Shown here: positions 43,352 to 50,677 of the stretch, piece by piece
How the letters are laid out: every line of letters begins with the position of its first letter
How positions within the stretch are numbered: the stretch's first letter is position 1
NCBI RefSeq assembly: GCF_003664255.1
Contig: NZ_RCCV01000001.1
Location: 3,410,001-3,474,000 of the forward strand
Reading direction: 5' to 3'
DNA: 64,000 bases
From: Micromonospora sp. M71_S20
GTDB taxonomy: Bacteria > Actinomycetota > Actinomycetes > Mycobacteriales > Micromonosporaceae
Program-made: the position numbers and the translations under genes
The notes under the pieces: generated by a model
Databases searched by the model: none
What the model saw: only the letters and a program-made list of their open reading frames with translations
What the model was told of the DNA's origin: nothing

Positions 43352-44179
43352 TCAGCCGACCTCGACCACGGACCCCTGTTCCACCCGTCCACCTCGCACC
43401 ACCTGCGCGTACGCGCCCACGCACGGCTGCGGACCGAGCTGCGGCAGCGGCGCGACCCGGTTGAGGCGGGCCGGGACGCGCAACGCCTCGATCTGCCGGG
43501 GGAGCGACCCGTGCGCCAGGGTCGGCACCGCGCACCGCGGGGTGGGGGCGATCACCCGCAGCACCAGCTCGGGGCCGATCCGCAGCTCGCGGCCGACCCA
43601 GTCGTTCTCGGCGAAGCCGTCCACGTCGACGTCGAGCACGAGGTTGGGCCGGTAGCGGACCGCCTCGACGGCGCCGCCTGGAAGCTCGGCGGCCACCCGG
43701 GCCAGGGTGGCCGCCGTGACCAGGTGCACCGGGGCGAAGTCGAAGAAGGTGCCCGGTGCCGCCGCCCCGAGCGGGTTGGCGTCGACCGGCACCTCGGCGG
43801 CGAGACCGGCCGCCAGCACCGCGTCCGGGTCGGCCCGGTCCAGGACCGCCCCGGCGGGCGGCCGGTCGATCAGCGTCACCGGGACGTCGAGCACCCGGGA
43901 CAGCACGTCGTCGACGTCGGCGTCCACGCTGGACAGCGACCGCCCGTCGGGCAGCGTGATCCGTACCGGGTCGGGTGCGGCGCCGGCCGCGCGGAGCGTG
44001 AGCAGGTCGCGCCAGAGCCGGGGATGCTTCGCGCTGGCCACCCGTCCGGTGTCCCGGTGCCGCAGGGCCAGCCGCCGGTCGCCCGCCACGCCCGCCGGGC
44101 CGACGTCGGCGGCGGGCAGCCGCTCACCCAGCATCGACTTCACCGGGTACCGCCACAGCTGCGCCAGCCGGCCGGTCAT
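43352..44179 (-). CDS. MOSC domain protein
   Basis: The 275-aa protein has the MOSC N-terminal beta-barrel (LAQLWRYPVKSMLGERLP) and the C-terminal MOSC core with conserved Cys in VIAPTPRCAVPTLAHG. Such proteins bind molybdenum cofactor or deliver sulfur; YcbX/YiiM-type enzymes reduce N-hydroxylated compounds. The 3' end is 6 bp from the convergent kinase stop. A separate molybdopterin enzyme lies at 55396. Confidence 0.88.
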   Translation of the reverse strand: MTGRLAQLWRYPVKSMLGERLPAADVGPAGVAGDRRLALRHRDTGRVASAKHPRLWRDLLTLRAAGAAPDPVRITLPDGRSLSSVDADVDDVLSRVLDVPVTLIDRPPAGAVLDRADPDAVLAAGLAAEVPVDANPLGAAAPGTFFDFAPVHLVTAATLARVAAELPGGAVEAVRYRPNLVLDVDVDGFAENDWVGRELRIGPELVLRVIAPTPRCAVPTLAHGSLPRQIEALRVPARLNRVAPLPQLGPQPCVGAYAQVVRGGRVEQGSVVEVG

Positions 44180-44667
44180 CGTGCCGCCGTCCCGGTGCGG
44201 GGCGCCGCAACCCGGATCGGGGCCGCGTCGGCGATCGTGGTGCGCGTCGTCACGGGGCCACCCTAGTGCGAACCCCCGATCCGGACCGCCCCGACGAGCG
44301 CACCTCACCTCGCCGACGGCGCGGCCGGCGCCGGGCCGTCCGACGAGGCCCACCGCGTGCCGCCGGGTCGTGCGGCGGGGTCGTCGTGTGTCGGTGGGTC
44401 GTGCGGCGGGGCTGTCGTGTGTCGGTGGGTCGTGCGGCGGGGTCGTCGTGTGTCGGTGGGTCGTGCGGCGGGGCTGTCGTGTGTCGGTGGGTCGTGCGGC
44501 GGGAGCGTCGCGTACCGTCGGATCGCCCGACGAGGTCGCCACGCGGGCGGCCCGCCGGACCCGGACGGCCCCTGTGGTCTGCCGCCTCCCGCCGCTGTGG
44601 ACCGTCCGCGGGACGCAAGGGCCGGCCCCTTGGCGGGCTCCCAGGATCGGTTCGTAGCGTGTGAGCC
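44180..44667. other. 488-bp divergent region containing a 31-bp minisatellite
   Basis: It separates the MOSC gene from dedA. Over a quarter of it is the tandem repeat at 44365-44503. ORFs across the repeat exist in several frames on both strands because a 31-bp period shifts frame each copy; none looks like a gene. Confidence 0.6.
44365..44503 (+). repeat. 31-bp tandem repeat, four copies plus a partial one
   Basis: Copies start at 44365, 44396, 44427, 44458 and 44489 (the last one partial). The shared core is GGGTCGTGCGGCGGGG...GTCGTGTGTCGGT. Copies 1 and 3 carry the variant TCGTC, copies 2 and 4 carry CTGTC, so the array is really two copies of a 62-bp dimer. The units are contiguous with no spacers. 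Confidence 0.95.
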
Positions 44668-45474
44668 ATGATTCGTACCGCGCACGCCCTGCTCGCCTCC
44701 GGCTCCACCACCGGGGAGGCCGCGCCGCCCGAGGACGGACTGGTCGGCTTCGTCATCGGCCTGGTCGAGCGGCTCGGCGGCCCCGGCGCGGGTCTGGCCG
44801 TGGCACTGGAGAATCTCTTCCCGCCGATCCCCAGCGAGGTGATCCTGCCGCTGGCCGGTTTCGTCGCCGGTCAGGGCCGGATGAGCGTGGTCAGCGCGAT
44901 CTTCTGGACCACCCTCGGCTCGCTGATCGGCGCCCTCGCCCTGTATTGGATCGGCGCCGCGCTGGGCCGGGAACGGATCCGCGCGATCGCGCAGCGGCTG
45001 CCGCTGGTCAAGCTCAGCGACGTGGACCGCACGGAGGAGTGGTTCCTGCGGCACGGGGTGAAGGCCGTCTTCTTCGGCCGGATGATCCCCATCTTCCGTA
45101 GCCTGATCTCCATCCCGGCCGGCGTGGAGCGGATGCCGGTGCTGACCTTCGCGGTCTACACGACGCTCGGCAGCCTGATCTGGAACACCACCTTCGTGAT
45201 GGCCGGCTACCTGCTCGGCGACAACTGGCACCTGGTCGAGGGGTACGCCGGCGTGCTCCAGAAGGTGGTCATCGTCGCCTGCGTGGCGGCCGCCGGCTGG
45301 TTCGTGGTCTCCCGGATCATCCGGGCCCGGCGCGGCGCGGCGGCGGACGTCGAACCCGTCCCGCCCGTCGACCCCGCCCCGCTGCCCTACGCGCCGGACC
45401 CGACGGGGCGGGGCACGATCTACCGCAGCGCGTACTCGGACGGCCAGGCGCCCGACCGCGACCTGTCCCACTGA
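44668..45474 (+). CDS. DedA-family membrane protein
   Basis: The 268-aa protein has the DedA motifs ALENLFPPIPSEVILPLAGF, the re-entrant region EWFLRHGVKAVFFGRMIPIFRSL and GSLIWNTTFVMAGYLLGD. These proteins act as lipid (undecaprenyl-phosphate or phosphatidylethanolamine) flippases in the cytoplasmic membrane. ATG 44668 has TAGCGT 7 nt upstream and no Shine-Dalgarno sequence, a leaderless layout. Confidence 0.92.
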   Translation: MIRTAHALLASGSTTGEAAPPEDGLVGFVIGLVERLGGPGAGLAVALENLFPPIPSEVILPLAGFVAGQGRMSVVSAIFWTTLGSLIGALALYWIGAALGRERIRAIAQRLPLVKLSDVDRTEEWFLRHGVKAVFFGRMIPIFRSLISIPAGVERMPVLTFAVYTTLGSLIWNTTFVMAGYLLGDNWHLVEGYAGVLQKVVIVACVAAAGWFVVSRIIRARRGAAADVEPVPPVDPAPLPYAPDPTGRGTIYRSAYSDGQAPDRDLSH

Positions 45475-45499
45475 GCCGGTAGCACGCCGCTCGTCGGGG

Positions 45500-45570
45500 C
45501 GATCATGCAGTTGTGGTGGGCGTCGTGCCCTGAATTGCGCCTTATGCGGAACTCCACAACTGCATGATCG
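45500..45570. repeat. Palindromic element, 17-bp perfect arms
   Basis: Arm CGATCATGCAGTTGTGG (45500-45516) and its exact complement at 45554-45570 surround 37 bp of unlike composition. The AT content of the arms is clearly higher than the surroundings. It has the shape of a REP/MITE-like intergenic element. No ORF is inside. Confidence 0.85.
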
Positions 45571-45603
45571 GCGCCCGCCTGCCTGCCCGTCTGTCTGGGT
45601 GCC

Positions 45604-45643
45604 CGGGTGCTCGGGTGTTCGGGTGTTCGGGTGTTCGGGTGTT
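45604..45643 (+). repeat. 8-bp tandem repeat CGGGTGTT, five copies
   Basis: The units start at 45604, 45612, 45620, 45628 and 45636; the first reads CGGGTGCT and a degenerate unit precedes it at 45596. Since 8 is not a multiple of 3, it is not a coding repeat. Confidence 0.9.
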
Positions 45644-45647
45644 CGGG

Positions 45648-45697
45648 AGATCTTGGTAGGTAGGGGCCCTTTGAGGGGCGTTTACCTACCAAGATCT
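45648..45697. repeat. Palindromic element, 15-bp perfect arms
   Basis: AGATCTTGGTAGGTA (45648-45662) is exactly complementary to 45683-45697, with 20 bp between that can fold further (GGGGCCCTTTGAGGGGC). It is a second, unrelated palindromic element 78 bp from the first. Confidence 0.85.
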
Positions 45698-46201
45698 GGG
45701 ACGTGCGGGCGGATCCGGTGCGCCGGTTGTCCGGGTTCGGGGTTGTCGTTCGGTGGGGGTGTCGGTGGTCGATCGCCCTGGGATGGCGCAATGAGGCGGT
45801 TGTCCGGTTTCGGGGTGTGATCGGGGGCATCGTGGGGGCGGAATCGTGGCGGGGGTGGGGTCGTTACACCCTGCGTACGACCGAGCAAGGCAAGGCCACG
45901 CCGCCCGATGGGATGGTGGGCCGGGGCCCCGGAATGATGGCGGGCCGGCGGTCGTTACACATGGTCCGGCCGACGTGAGGGCAACCCCCGCCCCCGCGAG
46001 ACAGCCCCGGTGCCGGCCTCTACGGCTCGGACAGTGGCCGGTAGGGCCGATCTGATCTTCCTTCGGTGTGACGCCGGAGATCCCTCCAGTTCGTGCTGGA
46101 GTTTCCCTCTTGAAGTTCATGGGCGCCGGACGGTGCTTGCATGCATCCGCGTAGCCGATCCCCCTCGGTGTGGGTGCCAACCCCCGAATGGAGCATCTTC
46201 G

Positions 46202-46792
46202 ATGAACACGATCCTGCGTAAGAGCGTTCTTGGTGTTGCGGGTCTGGCGTTTGCCGGTGGTCTGGCTGCCGGTCCGCTGAACCACAGTGACGGCGCCGCC
46301 GTGGTGCAGTCGGCGGCCCCGATCACTGCCGTGGCGGTGGACAAGCCGGACATGGGCGTGCTGGTGCCGCATGGTGTGCAGGGTGCGCAGTCGCGTATCG
46401 ACCTGTCCGACGAGCAGGTCGCCAACGTCAAGGCCATCATCGCCGCGACGAAGAAGGCCGGCATGAACGAGCGCGCCGCCGTGGTCTCGATCGCGACCGC
46501 GCTGCAGGAGTCGAAGCTGGAGAACCTGGGTCACCTGGGTGACCGCAACGACCACGACTCGCAGGGCCTGTTCCAGCAGCGCCCCTCCAGCGGGTGGGGC
46601 ACCGTCGAGCAGATCACCGACCCCGAGTACTCGACGACGGCGTTCCTCAAGGGCCTCAAGCAGGTCGACGGCTGGCAGGACATGCCGCTGACCGAGGCGG
46701 CGCAGACGGTGCAGGTGTCGGCGTACCCCGACCACTACGCCCAGTGGGAGCAGCAGGCCGCCGACCTCGTCGCCGAGCACTGGAACAGCTGA
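46202..46792 (+). CDS. Secreted lytic transglycosylase-like protein
   Basis: The 196-aa protein has a signal peptide (residues 1-25, KSVLGVAGLAFAGGLAAG) and a C-terminal helical domain: NVKAIIAATKKAGMNERAAVV, TALQESKLENLGHLGD (likely catalytic Glu in QES), DSQGLFQQRPSSGWGT and TAFLKGLKQVDGWQ. The same domain occurs in actinobacterial cell-wall hydrolases and phage tail lysins. It may cleave peptidoglycan outside the cell. The start follows TGGAG. The third-position GC is slightly lower near the start than in its neighbours. Confidence 0.85.
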   Translation: MNTILRKSVLGVAGLAFAGGLAAGPLNHSDGAAVVQSAAPITAVAVDKPDMGVLVPHGVQGAQSRIDLSDEQVANVKAIIAATKKAGMNERAAVVSIATALQESKLENLGHLGDRNDHDSQGLFQQRPSSGWGTVEQITDPEYSTTAFLKGLKQVDGWQDMPLTEAAQTVQVSAYPDHYAQWEQQAADLVAEHWNS

Positions 46793-46810
46793 CAGCAAGA
46801 CATGAACGCC

Positions 46811-46845
46811 GCTGGCCGGCACCCCACCCCGGGGTGCCGGCCAGC
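46811..46845 (+). terminator. 15-bp perfect hairpin after the transglycosylase-like gene
   Basis: GCTGGCCGGCACCCC (46811-46825) pairs exactly with 46831-46845 around a 5-nt loop, 19 bp after the stop codon. Confidence 0.85.
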
Positions 46846-46876
46846 CGCATGTCCGGAGTCCCGGCGTCGCCGCACC

Positions 46877-46956
46877 GGCCCAGCGAACGCAGGGCCCAGC
46901 GAATGCACGGACCAGCGGACGCAGGGCCCAGCGAATGCACGGCCCAGCGAATGCAT
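46877..46956 (+). repeat. 16-bp tandem repeat, five copies
   Basis: Units GGCCCAGCGAAYGCAS start at 46877, 46893, 46909, 46925 and 46941. Units 2 and 4 are identical; unit 3 has two changes. It lies between the terminator of the transglycosylase-like gene and the pirin promoter. Confidence 0.9.
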
Positions 46957-47049
46957 GGCCAGGCGGCGACGGACGGAGCCGGCGCCGCAGTTGGCTGAGC
47001 GGTGGGGCGACCGACGGGTTCGGGTCCTGCCCGGGCGTACAGTCGGGCG

Positions 47050-48021
47050 GTGGAGCGCACCGAGAAGATGCCCGCGGAGACCCGACCACCCGGCGTGGCC
47101 ACCGCCGATCCCGGCAGCGTCCTGCTGCCGGGCCACGACGTGCCGCTGGGCCGCTACACGACCGTTCGTCGGCTGCTCCCGCAGCGGCAGCGGCGAATGG
47201 TCGGCGCCTGGTGCTTCGTGGACCACTTCGGTCCGGACGACGTGGCCGAGCGGCCCGGCATGGAGGTGCCGCCGCATCCGCACACCGGCCTGCAGACCGT
47301 GACCTGGCTGCTCGACGGGGAGATCCTGCACCGGGACAGCCTGGGCAACGTGCAGCCGATCCGCCCGGGCCAGCTCAACGTGATGACCTCGGGGCACGGG
47401 ATCGCGCACTCCGAGCGGTCGCCCGAGCGGCATCCGCCACTGATGCACGGCATGCAGCTCTGGGTCGCGCTGCCGGACCCGGCCCGCGCCGGGGCCGCCG
47501 ACTTCGCCCACCACGCCGACCTGCCGCGCTGGCGCGACGGTGAACTGGACGTCACCCTGCTGGTCGGCGAGCTCGCGGGCGAGCGGTCACCGGCCCTGAC
47601 GTACACCCCGCTGCTCGGCGCGCAGGTGGAGCTGCACGGGCCCGCGCCGGCCACGCTGCCGCTGCGGCCAGACTTCGAGTACGGGCTGCTGGCCATGTCC
47701 GGCGCCGCCGAGGTCGACGGGGTGCGCTTCGCCCCCGGGGCGCTGCTCTACCTCGGCGCCGGCCGGGAGCGGCTCGCCCTGACGGGCGTGCCGGGGAGCC
47801 GGCTGCTGCTGCTCGGCGGGGCCCCGTTCGAGGAGCCGCTGGTGATGTGGTGGAACTTCGTGGGCCGCTCGCACGAGGAGGTGGCCGCCGCGCGGGAGGA
47901 CTGGATGGCCGGGCGGCGTTTTGGCGTCGTCGCCGACGATCCCGCCCCGCCGTTGCCCGCCCCGGCACTGCCGACCACCCGCCTCAAGGCGCGCGACCGC
48001 AGCGGCGGGCTGCACGGCTGA
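47050..48021 (+). CDS. Pirin-family protein
   Basis: The 323-aa bicupin has the metal ligands in the N-terminal cupin: PPHPHTGLQTVTWLLDGE (two His) and VMTSGHGIAHSE (His, Glu). The C-terminal cupin ends with EPLVMWWNFVGRSHEEVAAAR, the pirin_C signature. Bacterial pirins are quercetinase-like dioxygenases or redox regulators. GTG 47050 has TACAGT exactly 6 nt upstream (leaderless); ATG 47068 is an alternative. Confidence 0.92.
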   Translation: MERTEKMPAETRPPGVATADPGSVLLPGHDVPLGRYTTVRRLLPQRQRRMVGAWCFVDHFGPDDVAERPGMEVPPHPHTGLQTVTWLLDGEILHRDSLGNVQPIRPGQLNVMTSGHGIAHSERSPERHPPLMHGMQLWVALPDPARAGAADFAHHADLPRWRDGELDVTLLVGELAGERSPALTYTPLLGAQVELHGPAPATLPLRPDFEYGLLAMSGAAEVDGVRFAPGALLYLGAGRERLALTGVPGSRLLLLGGAPFEEPLVMWWNFVGRSHEEVAAAREDWMAGRRFGVVADDPAPPLPAPALPTTRLKARDRSGGLHG

Positions 48022-48063
48022 GGCAGGCAGGCGTGGCCGGGCGCGGCGCGGGTAGTCGCCGGC

Positions 48064-48729
48064 ATGCCGACCACAGCCATTTCCCACGTCGAGGACAGGA
48101 AACGCCTGGTACGCCGGCTCGCCGGCAGTGGGCGCGGCTTCGCCGAGCAGTACGGCTTCCGGGTCGTCAACAACCCGTCGAGCCTGTTCCAGGTGCTCTG
48201 CCTCGCCGTGCTGCTGGCCCGCCGGGGCGACTTCCGGCGGGCCGTGGACAGCGCGCACGCCCTGCCCGCCGCGGGCTGGGACAGCGCCGCCCGGCTGGCC
48301 CGGTCCCTGCACGGCGACCGGGTACGCGTGCTGCGCGACAGCGGCCAACGCGGCGACGTCGACGCGCTCGCCGACACGCTCGGCGACCTGGCCCGCGCCG
48401 TAGTGGAGCGCTACCGGGGCGACCTGCGCCGGCTGCGTACGGTGGCCCACCACGACCCGGCCCGGGAGCGGGAACTGCTCACCGAGCTGCCCGGGGTCGA
48501 CGCCGCGGTGGTCGACCTGTTCCTGCGCGAGGCCCAGGCACTGTGGCGGGAGGTGGCGCCGGTGGCCGACCGGAGGGCGCTCGTCGCGGCCCGCCGGCTG
48601 GGGCTGGGCCGCTCCGCCGACGACCTGGCGGGCCTGGCCGGCAGCGGGGAGTCCGAGCGCCTGGCCTGGCTGGTCGGGGCGCTGGCCCGGGTCGACCTGG
48701 AGAAGCGCTACGCGGAGTTGACCGCCTGA
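48064..48729 (+). CDS. Endonuclease III-like HhH protein
   Basis: The 221-aa all-helical protein resembles the HhH-GPD glycosylase fold: NPSSLFQVLCLAVLLARR near the N-terminus and a helix-hairpin-helix-like LLTELPGVDAAVVDLFLREAQ. The catalytic Lys of EndoIII and the iron-sulfur cysteines are absent, so glycosylase activity is doubtful. It may bind DNA structures. Confidence 0.7.
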   Translation: MPTTAISHVEDRKRLVRRLAGSGRGFAEQYGFRVVNNPSSLFQVLCLAVLLARRGDFRRAVDSAHALPAAGWDSAARLARSLHGDRVRVLRDSGQRGDVDALADTLGDLARAVVERYRGDLRRLRTVAHHDPARERELLTELPGVDAAVVDLFLREAQALWREVAPVADRRALVAARRLGLGRSADDLAGLAGSGESERLAWLVGALARVDLEKRYAELTA

Positions 48730-48993
48730 CGCCGTGGTGGGCTGGCCCACACTTCCTTCGTAATCGTCCGAACGGGTGATGTTCCATCGTATGATGGTCG
48801 CGGCACTGATGCCCGCCCGGTTCGGGCGTACATCGACAGCCTGGTGGTCGCGGCCCGGTTCGGGCCCGACCGGCCACCGGACAGGTTCTGTGTGGCGCCC
48901 CGGTCGCGGTTCGCGACGGGGGCGCCCGCCTGTCCGGCACTCCGCCGGGCGCCGGGCCCACCGCACCGCACCGCACCGCACCCGGGCGCCGGC

Positions 48994-49647
48994 TCATCTC
49001 GCCAGGCCGGCCAGCAGGTTCACCGTGACCGCGATGACGAACGCCCCGAACAGGTACGACACCATCGAGTGTCGCAGTGCCGTCCGGCGCATCTCGTTGC
49101 TGGTCAGTGACGTGTCGGAGACCTGGAAGGTCGTCCCGACGGTGAACGCCACGTAGGCGAAGTCCGAGTAGCGGGGCGGCTCCGACTGGTTGAAGTCGAT
49201 CCCACCGTCCGGCCCGGTGTAGTAGATCCGCGCGTACCGGGCGGCGAACACGGTGTGCACCACCAGCCAGGACAGCAGCACGCTCAGCACGCCCAGCCCG
49301 CCGTAGACGTTGCGGGCGGCCGTGGCGGGCCCCCCGTGCGCGCTGGTCAACACGACGCCGACGGCCAGCAGGCTGGCCAGGCAGGCGGCGAGCAGCAGCG
49401 CGTCACGCGCCGCCCGGTTCGGGTCCTCGTACACCGCCAGTCGGGCCGTCCGCCGCGCGTCCATCGGCCACAGCTTGTGCCAGACCAGCACCAGCCAGCT
49501 CAGCGCCGCGGCGTCCCAGCCGGCCAGCGGCGCCAGCGCCGGCGTGGCGGCCAGCGCGGTGAGCCCGCCGACCAGCAGGCCGATCGCGCCCATCACGGTG
49601 AGCTGGACCGCGGCCGGGGTGTGCCCGACCGGCCCGCGCGTCGTCAC
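48994..49647 (-). CDS. DUF1345 membrane protein
   Basis: The 217-aa protein has about five hydrophobic helices. The family motif is DFNQSEPPRYSDFAYVAFTVGTTFQVSDTSL, and MRRTALRHSMVSYLFGAFVIAVTVN is the C-terminal hallmark. Function unknown. The GTG start at 49647 lies just after the terminator of the DUF2795 gene. Confidence 0.87.
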   Translation of the reverse strand: MTTRGPVGHTPAAVQLTVMGAIGLLVGGLTALAATPALAPLAGWDAAALSWLVLVWHKLWPMDARRTARLAVYEDPNRAARDALLLAACLASLLAVGVVLTSAHGGPATAARNVYGGLGVLSVLLSWLVVHTVFAARYARIYYTGPDGGIDFNQSEPPRYSDFAYVAFTVGTTFQVSDTSLTSNEMRRTALRHSMVSYLFGAFVIAVTVNLLAGLAR

Positions 49648-49687
49648 CCGTCACCGGCGCGGGCCCGCCCGGCGCGGGCGCCACGCT

Positions 49688-49711
49688 CCGGCCCGGGAAC
49701 GCCCGGGCCGG
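49688..49711 (-). terminator. 10-bp hairpin downstream of the DUF2795 gene
   Basis: CCGGCCCGGG (49688-49697) and CCCGGGCCGG (49702-49711) form a perfect stem with a 4-nt AACG loop, 29 bp after the DUF2795 stop on the minus strand. Confidence 0.6.
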
Positions 49712-49739
49712 GCGCGCTGCTGGCCCGCGACGGCAAGGC

Positions 49740-50009
49740 TCAGATGCCGCGCAGGTGTTGCGACACGCGCTGGTGCCGCTCCCGGGCCTGCGCCGCCCGC
49801 TGCGCGGGGCCGACCTCGGGGGCCGCCTCGATGCCCGCGGAGCGGGCCACCTCGTTGCCGTTGGCGTAGTCGACCGGCGGCAGGGCCCGCAACGCCCGCA
49901 GTACGTCCGGCGGGGCGCCCTCCCGTTCGGCCTCGCGTACCACGTCGTCCTTCTCGGCCGGGTAGTCCAGGCTCGACAGGTACTGCAGCACGTCGGCGTA
50001 ACTCGCCAT
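49740..50009 (-). CDS. DUF2795 domain protein
   Basis: The 89-aa protein starts with ADVLQYLSSLDYPAEKDDVVREAEREGAP, typical of DUF2795, then RALRALPPVDYANGNEVARSAG. A strong GGAGGAG precedes the ATG. Function unknown; the family is common in actinobacteria and is often divergent from DUF2267 genes, as here. Confidence 0.88.
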   Translation of the reverse strand: MASYADVLQYLSSLDYPAEKDDVVREAEREGAPPDVLRALRALPPVDYANGNEVARSAGIEAAPEVGPAQRAAQARERHQRVSQHLRGI

Positions 50010-50163
50010 GGTGTCGGCTCCTCCGGGGCATCGATCCGGTCACGACCGGCGGCGGTTACCCGCCCGGCGGGCCGTCACGCGCCGTCCCGCGCGGAAATCC
50101 CCGTCGTTTCCCGGCCGCGTCGGCGGGTACGCGCAGGCCCCGACGCAGCCCCAAGGAGCCCGG

Positions 50164-50574
50164 ATGAACTACGACACCTTCGTCGACCAGGTCGCCCAGC
50201 GCACCCGTACCTCCTCGGAGCAGGCGGTGGCGCTGACCCGGGCGACGCTGGAGACCCTCGCCGAGCGGCTGACCGGTGGGGAGGTGCTGGACCTGGCCGC
50301 GCAGCTACCCAGGCCGTTGCAGCTCGTGCTGAAGCCGAGCCCGCGCACCGAGTCGGCGGAGCGGTTCGGCGCGGCCGAGTTCGTCGCCCGCGTCGCCGTG
50401 CGGGCCGGCGTGACCGAGCCCGCGGCGCGCGACGCCGCCCGGGCGGTCTTCGTCACCCTGCGCGAGGCGATCAGCGGCGGCGAGTTCGACGACGTGGTGG
50501 TTCAGCTCCCGCGCGACTTCCGGGACATGGTCGAGCCCGCGATGGCGCCGGGCGCGACCCTGCGCCGTTCCTGA
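50164..50574 (+). CDS. DUF2267 domain protein
   Basis: The 136-aa protein starts with MNYDTFVDQVAQRTRTSSEQ, followed by LTRATLETLAERLTGGEVLDLAAQLP and FVARVAVRAGVTEPAARDA, and ends in FDDVVVQLPRDFRDMVEPA. It is closer to the canonical DUF2267 than the copy at 24817. It is divergent from the DUF2795 gene. Confidence 0.9.
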   Translation: MNYDTFVDQVAQRTRTSSEQAVALTRATLETLAERLTGGEVLDLAAQLPRPLQLVLKPSPRTESAERFGAAEFVARVAVRAGVTEPAARDAARAVFVTLREAISGGEFDDVVVQLPRDFRDMVEPAMAPGATLRRS

Positions 50575-50677
50575 CCGCGCCGCCCGCCCGGCGGTGCCGG
50601 TCGTGAAGACCAAGCCGCGGTGGGAACCGGACGGTAGCGGCACCGCCCGCACGCGCCGCCCGTGGTGGTACGCCGCC

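Larger units (their letters stand above)
45475..46201. other. 727-bp intergenic region rich in repeats, leader of the 46202 gene
   Basis: It holds, in order, a 17-bp-arm inverted repeat (45500-45570), an 8-bp tandem repeat (45604-45643), a 15-bp-arm inverted repeat (45648-45697), a 20-bp near-perfect direct repeat (45724-45743 and 45797-45816) and GTCGTTACAC twice (45860-45869, 45951-45960). The last 180 bp contain a hairpin CTCCAG/CTGGAG (46084-46101) and may be a structured 5' leader. No convincing gene lies here. Confidence 0.7.

Noticed and set aside
44365..44503. 31-bp repeats suggestive of a CRISPR array
   Set aside because: The units are contiguous without unique spacers, are not palindromic at their ends and no cas gene is near. 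It is a minisatellite.
45682..46170. Small ORFs in the region between dedA and the transglycosylase-like gene
   Set aside because: They run through repeats and lack ribosome sites, domains and GC3 bias; I treat the region as non-coding.
46020..46201. c-di-AMP (ydaO) riboswitch
   Set aside because: The gene type fits, but I could not find the conserved core sequences, so only an unspecific leader is suggested.
48784..48865. GCCCGGTTCGGGC repeats and CCATC/GATGG palindrome upstream of the DUF1345 gene end
   Set aside because: Arms are short and such GC palindromes are expected by chance at this base composition; not reported as an element.
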